A stretch of DNA of 64,000 bases. Origin: Brevibacillus aydinogluensis. GTDB taxonomy: Bacteria > Bacillota > Bacilli > Brevibacillales > Brevibacillaceae. The stretch lies in the NCBI RefSeq assembly GCF_031954365.1, contig NZ_JAUSVZ010000007.1. One strand, written 5' to 3'. The translations under genes and the position numbers were made by a program. Of the stretch, positions 58,943 to 64,000 are shown one piece after another. Numbering within the stretch: position 1 is the first letter of the stretch; the number at the start of each line of letters is the position of its first letter. Below the pieces are notes generated by a model. The model was not told the origin of the DNA, made no database searches, and saw only the letters and a list, made by a program, of their open reading frames with translations.

Positions 58943-59620
58943 ATGACTTTGTATATCGATTACACGACGTCAGCCCAATTCTTTTCTGACGTCAACAATA
59001 ACCTGCTCGTCCAAAAGGATCCCCGCAACTACATCAACGTCCTCTCCACCCAACAGTTGAATACGCTGGACAACGTGTCTTTGCTGGACATCTTCCTCAG
59101 CGCGGGCAACGTCGTGGAGCCTCACTACCATCAAAATGCCGCCGAGCTGGTGTACTGCATTTCCGGAGCGGCCAATGTTTCCTTCATCAACCCATTTACC
59201 AATCGCCTTCATCATTATCAGATTACGCCGGGCCAAGTGGTCAACATCCCCCAAGGCTGGTGGCACTGGGAAATCGCAACCGCTGACAACACGCATCTGC
59301 TTGCCATCTTCAACGCACCCATCCCCGAAGTCATCCTGGGGTCCGATATCCTGAGACTGACACCCAGCGAAATATGGGCGTACACATACTGCCTGAATGA
59401 GTCCAGCGTCAAAAATACGCTGGCCCCCATCCAACGTTCGCTCTTCATCGGCCCTCCAACAGGCTGCCATCAACCACAGGGCTATCAACCGTATGCACCG
59501 CAAGCGCAGGGATATCAACCTGTACCGCAAGCGCAAGGATATCAACCTGCACCGCAAGCACAGTGCTGTCAACCGTATGCACCGCTTCCCCATCCGTATC
59601 ATCAGCAGCCGTATTGGTAA
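58943..59620 (+). CDS. Cupin protein with Gln/Pro/Tyr-rich tail, spore-coat-like
   Basis: The 225-residue protein has a cupin domain (about 30-150) with the metal-binding blocks EPHYHQNAAELVYCISG and PQGWWHWEIA, as in oxalate-decarboxylase-like coat proteins. The C-terminus is a Tyr/Gln/Pro-rich tail with repeated GYQPxxPQAQ units. The fold and repeats suggest a spore coat or surface protein. ATG 58943 has GGGTGG 8 nt upstream; a GTG four codons earlier is possible. Role in the coat is inferred. Confidence 0.72.
   Translation: MTLYIDYTTSAQFFSDVNNNLLVQKDPRNYINVLSTQQLNTLDNVSLLDIFLSAGNVVEPHYHQNAAELVYCISGAANVSFINPFTNRLHHYQITPGQVVNIPQGWWHWEIATADNTHLLAIFNAPIPEVILGSDILRLTPSEIWAYTYCLNESSVKNTLAPIQRSLFIGPPTGCHQPQGYQPYAPQAQGYQPVPQAQGYQPAPQAQCCQPYAPLPHPYHQQPYW
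59471..59580 (+). repeat. Short in-frame tandem repeat of the cupin tail
   Basis: Three to four units of about 27-30 bases, each carrying TATCAACC and CACCGCAAG, encode GYQP and PQAQ motifs. The unit number can vary by slippage, so strain differences are expected. Confidence 0.75.
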
Positions 59621-59807
59621 CGTGTCAGCGCTGCCAAATCGTTTCAATTACTGACCATGTAGAGTCCCAGCCCATTTTGCTTGACAACAAGGATATTGGC
59701 AGCCGCACACCGAACCTCTCTCCTTATCATTTTGTGGGGAGAGGTCCCCTCTCCTTTCTCCGGCGTCACCTACAACCACAAAACATCCCTTGTATGGAAA
59801 TATTTTC

Positions 59808-59835
59808 TTGACAATCGCACATTTTTCACTATTTT
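59808..59835 (+). promoter_or_regulatory. Promoter of the MFS gene
   Basis: TTGACA (59808-59813), 16-nt spacer, TATTTT (59830-59835). The start of transcription would fall near 59842, just before an ATG at 59847, which would then be leaderless; the TTG at 59892 behind AGGGGA is the better start. Confidence 0.55.
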
Positions 59836-59891
59836 TAATGTAGCGGATGCTTGTGTCAGAAAATTCACCATACAGGGGAAGTGATTTCGTT

Positions 59892-61175
59892 TTGAATGGC
59901 CTGCCGCTCTCCCGCTTTACCGGAATGCTTGCGACCAACTCCTCCCTGCGCAACCTCTGGCTTGCCCGTGCCGTATCCGCACTGGGCGATTATGTGTACA
60001 GCGTCGCATTGATGTGGTTCGTCTACGAGCAGACACATTCCGCCCTGCAAACGGGACTGCTGTTTATTCTCAAGTTTTTGCCCGAGCCTTTCGTGGGGCT
60101 CTATTTTGGCGTGTTGGCGAATCGTCTGAACCGAAGACGTCTCATGCAGTTCTCCGACCTTTTCCAAATGCTTGCCATGCTGCTGTTGGGCGTGCTGATC
60201 GCAAGCGGTTCGTTTCACATGTGGCATCTCTACGTCATCACGATCTGCGCGTCGATGGCCGGAACGCTCTTTCGCATCGCGCAAACCTCCCTGATTCCCG
60301 ATCTGGTCGGCAGACATGAGTTGGTGAGCGCCAACGCCCTGCTGTCCGTAACCATGCAGTTGATGCGGATGATCGGGGCCACGCTGGGCGGAATTTTGGT
60401 CGCGATAATCGGCGTTGCCGGGACCATCGAAATCAATGCGCTGTCTTTTCTGGTGTCTCTGGCTTTTGTGCAGCGGATTCGCCACGACAAGGCCCAGCCT
60501 GCGGCCTCTTCCGCGTCAGCAAAGAGCGTGAACAGCGAGATCAAGGAGGGGCTGAACTGGCTGGTAAACAACAAGATCGTGCTGCTTCTCATGCTGTTGG
60601 GGACGCTTGCCAATGTCGCCCTGGCTCCAACCAACGTCCTGCCCCCCATGCTGATTCAACGCGAATTTCACGGGGACGCCCGCATGTTGGGCTGGTTTGA
60701 AACTTCCATCGCGTTGGGACTTCTGCTGGGCGGAATCCTGGTCGGGACGCTCTCCCCCAAAAAAGTGGGGCGGTGGTTTCTCGCCGGATTGGGTCTGGAA
60801 GCTGTCGGCATGCTGAGCGTTGCCGTCGCCCCGTTTGCATGGATGGCGTATGCGGGCAATTTTCTGCTGGGAATCGGGGTGATGGTCTGCAACATTCCGT
60901 TGAGCACGCTGATGCAGACACTGATTCCCGACAGGATGCGGGGGCGGGTGAACAGCATGACGTCGATCGCGTTTAACATCTCGATCCCGATCACCTACGG
61001 CGGCATCGGCGCCTTGGCGGACGTGATCGGCGCGAAACCCAGCTATGGTCTGGGAGCGCTTTTGCTGGCCCTGTGCGCGGCAATTGGCGGAATGAACGCG
61101 GGGCTGCGCTCGTTCGACCTCGGAGAGGGGCAAAAAGCTGGCGAGGCAAATGAGGACGCAGGACAAGCGGTTTGA
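59892..61175 (+). CDS. MFS exporter (MFS_3/EntS-like)
   Basis: The 427-residue protein has about 12 spans and the MFS_3 patterns LWLARAVSALGDYVYSVALM, LANRLNRRRLMQFSDLF and MIGATLGGILVAIIGVAG. It is an efflux permease of the enterobactin-exporter/macrolide-efflux type. The start is set at TTG 59892, 12 nt after AGGGGA; the ATG at 59847 is the alternative. It ends before citramalate synthase, which is convergent. Confidence 0.82.
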   Translation: MNGLPLSRFTGMLATNSSLRNLWLARAVSALGDYVYSVALMWFVYEQTHSALQTGLLFILKFLPEPFVGLYFGVLANRLNRRRLMQFSDLFQMLAMLLLGVLIASGSFHMWHLYVITICASMAGTLFRIAQTSLIPDLVGRHELVSANALLSVTMQLMRMIGATLGGILVAIIGVAGTIEINALSFLVSLAFVQRIRHDKAQPAASSASAKSVNSEIKEGLNWLVNNKIVLLLMLLGTLANVALAPTNVLPPMLIQREFHGDARMLGWFETSIALGLLLGGILVGTLSPKKVGRWFLAGLGLEAVGMLSVAVAPFAWMAYAGNFLLGIGVMVCNIPLSTLMQTLIPDRMRGRVNSMTSIAFNISIPITYGGIGALADVIGAKPSYGLGALLLALCAAIGGMNAGLRSFDLGEGQKAGEANEDAGQAV

Positions 61176-61249
61176 CGCAGGCGCATCATCCCGGCAGCAT
61201 GGCGTCCCTTTCCCATATCCGGCACGGAACACGCCGCCCACACTGCACG

Positions 61250-61306
61250 AAAAAAACGAGCCCTCCCGTCGGCACTGCCTGAGGGAAGACCCGTTTTTTT
61301 GTTTTT
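61250..61306. terminator. Bidirectional terminator between the MFS and cimA genes
   Basis: A long imperfect hairpin (AACG...CTCCC pairing with GAGGG...CGTT) lies between A7 on the left and T7 on the right. It closes both convergent genes; the cimA stop is at 61308. Confidence 0.7.
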
Positions 61307-61307
61307 A

Positions 61308-62930
61308 TCAGTGGTTGACGATGCCTACGCGCGCTTCCGTCTGCTCCGGCCGCTCCGCCTCCTCGCAGCCTTCTTTCCAGAGCAGGTAGCGGATACTGTC
61401 CGCCAGCGCTTCCCAGCTCGCTTCGATCACGTTGGTGGAGACCCCGACCGTGCTCCACTTTTCTCCGTCGCGGGCGGATTCGATCAGGACGCGCACTTTG
61501 GCCGCCGTCGCCCCGCTCTCGTCCAGCACCCGCACCTTGTAGTCGGTCAGATACATCTCTGCCAGACAGGGGAAGTGGGTTTCCAGCGCCTTGCGCAGCG
61601 CGTTGTCCAGAGCGTTGACGGGACCGTTGCCTTCCGCAGCGGTGTGGACGACCTGGCCATTGACATGCAGCTTGACCATCGCTTCCGAAGAGATCGACTG
61701 GTCTGCCGTCTTTTCCATCAAAATCTTGAACGAGTCGAGCGTAAACAGTTGGCGCAGCTTGCCCGCCGCCTCCAGCAGCATAAGCGTGAGCGATGCCTCT
61801 GCCCCTTCGTATTGATATCCCTGAAATTCGCGCTCCTTGATCCGCTTGACGATCTCCCGCGCTTCCTGCCTGTCCAGCGCCACGTCGATCTCCAGCTCCT
61901 CTGCCTTGGCCAGCAGGTTGCTCTGGCCGGCCAGTTCGGAGACCAGCACGCGCCGTTTGTTGCCGATCAATTCCGGGTCGATGTGTTCATAGGTCTTGGG
62001 ATCTTTCAGCACGGCGCTGACGTGGATGCCGCCTTTGTGGGCAAATGTGCTGTTGCCGACAAACGGCTGGTTGTTGGGCATCGCCATGTTGGCGATCTCC
62101 GCCACAAAACGGGACAGTTTGGTCAGCTGCTTGAGCTGCTCCGGAGCGACGCAGTCGTAGCCAAGTTTCAACTGCAGATTGGGAATGACCGAGACCAGGT
62201 TGACGTTGCCGCACCGTTCACCAATCCCGTTGATCGTCCCCTGCACCTGCTGGGCGCCCGCCTGAACCGCCGCCAGCGCGTTGGCCACGGCCAGTTCGCC
62301 GTCGTTGTGGGGATGGATGCCCAACGGTGTCTGTACGCTTGCCTTTACCGTGCGGACGGTATCGAAAATCTCGTGCGGCAGGCTGCCGCCGTTGGTGTCG
62401 CAGAGGACGATCCAGTCGGCACCTGCCTCCTCCGCCGCTTCCAGCACGCGCAGTGCATAGACCGGATTGTGCTTGTAGCCGTCAAAAAAGTGTTCGGCCA
62501 AAAACAGGACGGTCAGCCCCCGCGATTTGAGAAAAGCGACGGAGTCAGCCACCATCCGCAGGTTTTCGTCCAAGGTAGTCTTGAGCGCGTCGGTGACGTG
62601 CAGATCCCACGACTTGCCGAAGATGGCCGCCGCCTTGACGCCGCTTTCCAGCAGGGCTCGCAGGTTGTCGTCCTCCTCTGCCGCCACGTTGGGCCGACAG
62701 GTGCTGCCAAACGCTGTCACCACCGCGTGTTTCAGCGGAATTTCCCGCATCCGCTCAAAGAAGGCCATGTCCTTGGGATTGCTGCCGGGCCAGCCGCCTT
62801 CGATAAAGTCGATGCCAAACTGGTCCAGCTTCACGGCGATCTTCACCTTGTCCTCCACCGACAGGCTGACGCCTTCGCCCTGCGTGCCGTCCCGCAGTGT
62901 CGTATCGTACAGATACACCTTTTCTTTCAT
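61308..62930 (-). CDS. cimA: Citramalate synthase
   Basis: The 540-residue enzyme condenses pyruvate and acetyl-CoA to (R)-citramalate, an isoleucine precursor route. It has the HMGL-like TIM barrel start LYDTTLRDGTQGEGVSLSVEDK, GIDFIEGGWPGSNPKD, the metal-binding DTNGGSLPHE and GIHPHNDGELAVANALAAV, and the C-terminal LeuA-dimer regulatory domain (FKILMEKTADQSISSEAM). The EGGWPGSNPKD block is typical of CimA, not LeuA. ATG 62930 has GGAGAG 4-5 nt upstream. Confidence 0.93.
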   Translation of the reverse strand: MKEKVYLYDTTLRDGTQGEGVSLSVEDKVKIAVKLDQFGIDFIEGGWPGSNPKDMAFFERMREIPLKHAVVTAFGSTCRPNVAAEEDDNLRALLESGVKAAAIFGKSWDLHVTDALKTTLDENLRMVADSVAFLKSRGLTVLFLAEHFFDGYKHNPVYALRVLEAAEEAGADWIVLCDTNGGSLPHEIFDTVRTVKASVQTPLGIHPHNDGELAVANALAAVQAGAQQVQGTINGIGERCGNVNLVSVIPNLQLKLGYDCVAPEQLKQLTKLSRFVAEIANMAMPNNQPFVGNSTFAHKGGIHVSAVLKDPKTYEHIDPELIGNKRRVLVSELAGQSNLLAKAEELEIDVALDRQEAREIVKRIKEREFQGYQYEGAEASLTLMLLEAAGKLRQLFTLDSFKILMEKTADQSISSEAMVKLHVNGQVVHTAAEGNGPVNALDNALRKALETHFPCLAEMYLTDYKVRVLDESGATAAKVRVLIESARDGEKWSTVGVSTNVIEASWEALADSIRYLLWKEGCEEAERPEQTEARVGIVNH

Positions 62931-63051
62931 CTTCTCTCCACCCCATGTGCTTCTATCATTTTTCTGAATTATTTGTATCATTCACCATATGATGCTATTC
63001 AGTATACCACAGCCCATAGGGAAAGAAAACGCGTGATTTCGCCGCTTTTGC

Positions 63052-63885
63052 TCATGTGCACCGGGCGTGGACAAAGGCGGCGGTTCGTTCGATTGCCTCT
63101 TCCAGTTGGGAGGAGGTGCCGGCAAACGGATGGCGGGTGTTGAAGGTGTGGTCGCCCGCTTCGATCCAGTGCAGTTCGCTCTCCCGCGCCGTCTCGTGCA
63201 GGCGCATCGCTCCCTTCACCAGCCGATCGTAGTCATCCCGCCCCTGGATGATGCAGAGCGGCTGCGGCATGCTCGCCACTTTCACCAGGAGGTCGTACTT
63301 GTCCCGGTTCTGATCCACGTCGTCGATGACCGCCTTCGTAATCGGCATCTGCTGTCCGGTCCGGGCATTGGCGATGTAGCCGACGCCCTGCTCGGCGATT
63401 TGCCGGCGCAGCTTCTCGTCAAACAGATTGACGTCGGCCACGCCGTTCCAGGTGATGATCCCTTTGACGAGCGGGTTGCCCGCCCCAAACAGGATCGCGT
63501 CCGCCCCGCCTTTGCTGTGCCCGAGCACAAACAGCTTTTCCCTGTCAAACCAGGCGGAGAACGCTCCGCCATCTTGCAGCAGCCACCCGGTCAGGATGGT
63601 CAAATCGGCCACCTCACGCGCGTATGTATTGCGCCCGAACTTTTCCAGCTCGTCAAATTCCGTCAGGCTTTCCCCGACGCCATTGCAGGAAAAGTTGAAG
63701 CGGACGACGGCGATGCCCCGCTCAGCCAACTGCTCGGCGACGTAGGGAAAGCTGCCCCAGTCCTTAAACCCTTTAAACCCGTGGCAAAAGATCACGAGCG
63801 GCTGGTCCGGCGACGCGCTCTTCGCGTGAAAGTCGCCGCGGATCGTCAAGTCCTCGCCGGCGGCAATGCGAAACGACTCCATCAT
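63052..63885 (-). CDS. Alpha/beta hydrolase (dienelactone hydrolase-like)
   Basis: The 277-residue enzyme has the oxyanion block VIFCHGFKGFKDWG, nucleophile elbow LGHSKGGAD (Ser in G-H-S-K-G), and a catalytic His in EAGDHTFNTRHPF. No signal peptide is seen; substrate unknown. ATG 63885 has AGAGGTGA 6-8 nt upstream. No gene follows within the window. Confidence 0.87.
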   Translation of the reverse strand: MMESFRIAAGEDLTIRGDFHAKSASPDQPLVIFCHGFKGFKDWGSFPYVAEQLAERGIAVVRFNFSCNGVGESLTEFDELEKFGRNTYAREVADLTILTGWLLQDGGAFSAWFDREKLFVLGHSKGGADAILFGAGNPLVKGIITWNGVADVNLFDEKLRRQIAEQGVGYIANARTGQQMPITKAVIDDVDQNRDKYDLLVKVASMPQPLCIIQGRDDYDRLVKGAMRLHETARESELHWIEAGDHTFNTRHPFAGTSSQLEEAIERTAAFVHARCT

Positions 63886-64000
63886 GATTCTTCACCTCTT
63901 TGGGGGTTTTTTCTTATCTTATTATGAAGGCAGCAACGCCCAAAAGGAAACCCGTCGGAGCGAAGCCAGATTCGCTGTATCAAAGAAAAATGCAAAAGAC

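Noticed and set aside
1..64000. CRISPR arrays, tRNA or rRNA genes, complete insertion sequences, prophage
   Set aside because: I found no regularly spaced repeats, cloverleaf-like sequences, intact transposase or phage structural genes in reading the window.

Overview
The window is one contiguous stretch of chromosome from a GC-rich (roughly 57-60% by eye) spore-forming Firmicute, most like Brevibacillus or a related Paenibacillaceae genus. The evidence is strong AGGAGG ribosome sites with frequent GTG and TTG starts, sigma-A promoters, lipobox lipoproteins, YqgQ and DUF1128 proteins, a small alarmone synthetase, a cupin resembling a spore coat protein and class-C-style terminators. The genus is an inference from gene content. 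No rRNA, tRNA, CRISPR array or complete insertion sequence was found.

Region by region. 1-97 is the 5' end of a group IIC intron sitting just behind the terminator of an FAD-dependent oxidoreductase gene. 2000-11553 holds housekeeping and envelope genes: a DUF1963 protein, an AAA ATPase, an L,D-transpeptidase, a class A penicillin-binding protein, transketolase, a 54-residue membrane peptide and a Nudix hydrolase. 11582-15007 is a tightly overlapping minus-strand operon: methyltransferase, DedA protein, response regulator, sensor kinase. 15160-21864 holds yqgQ, a drug-type MFS exporter, an ABC-F protein with a leader ORF and terminator that look like a ribosome-controlled attenuator, a secreted PrcB-like protein, an AEC transporter and an Imm1-like immunity protein. 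22146-25607 is a cystine-type ABC transporter with two tandem binding proteins, each with its own near-identical promoter.

27834-35544 is a glucan/maltodextrin locus. A GH15 enzyme and a MalEFG-type importer on the minus strand face a LacI-family repressor and a second GH15 enzyme on the plus strand, with three LacI/cre-like operators between them; no transporter ATPase is present. 36600-41529 is a carbon-starvation module: a LytS-type kinase and LytTR regulator upstream of cstA and a YbdD homologue, with a 20-bp-period direct repeat before cstA. 42010-43101 is 4-hydroxyphenylpyruvate dioxygenase with cre-like sites upstream.

44102-63885 is a mixed housekeeping stretch: a secreted protein of unknown function, a membrane protein, an RsmF-like rRNA methyltransferase, a DEAD-box helicase, PepV dipeptidase overlapping an alarmone synthetase, a chemotaxis receptor, an ArgA-like acetyltransferase with an ARG-box-like site, a TetR regulator, a long U32 protein, DUF1128, a cupin with Gln/Pro/Tyr repeats, an MFS exporter, citramalate synthase and an alpha/beta hydrolase.

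The strongest leads for new regulation are the ABC-F leader (19311-19504), the LytTR-like repeats before cstA (39010-39037) and the unexplained structured stretch at about 41613-41967. I saw no clear wholly new multi-gene defence or mobile system.
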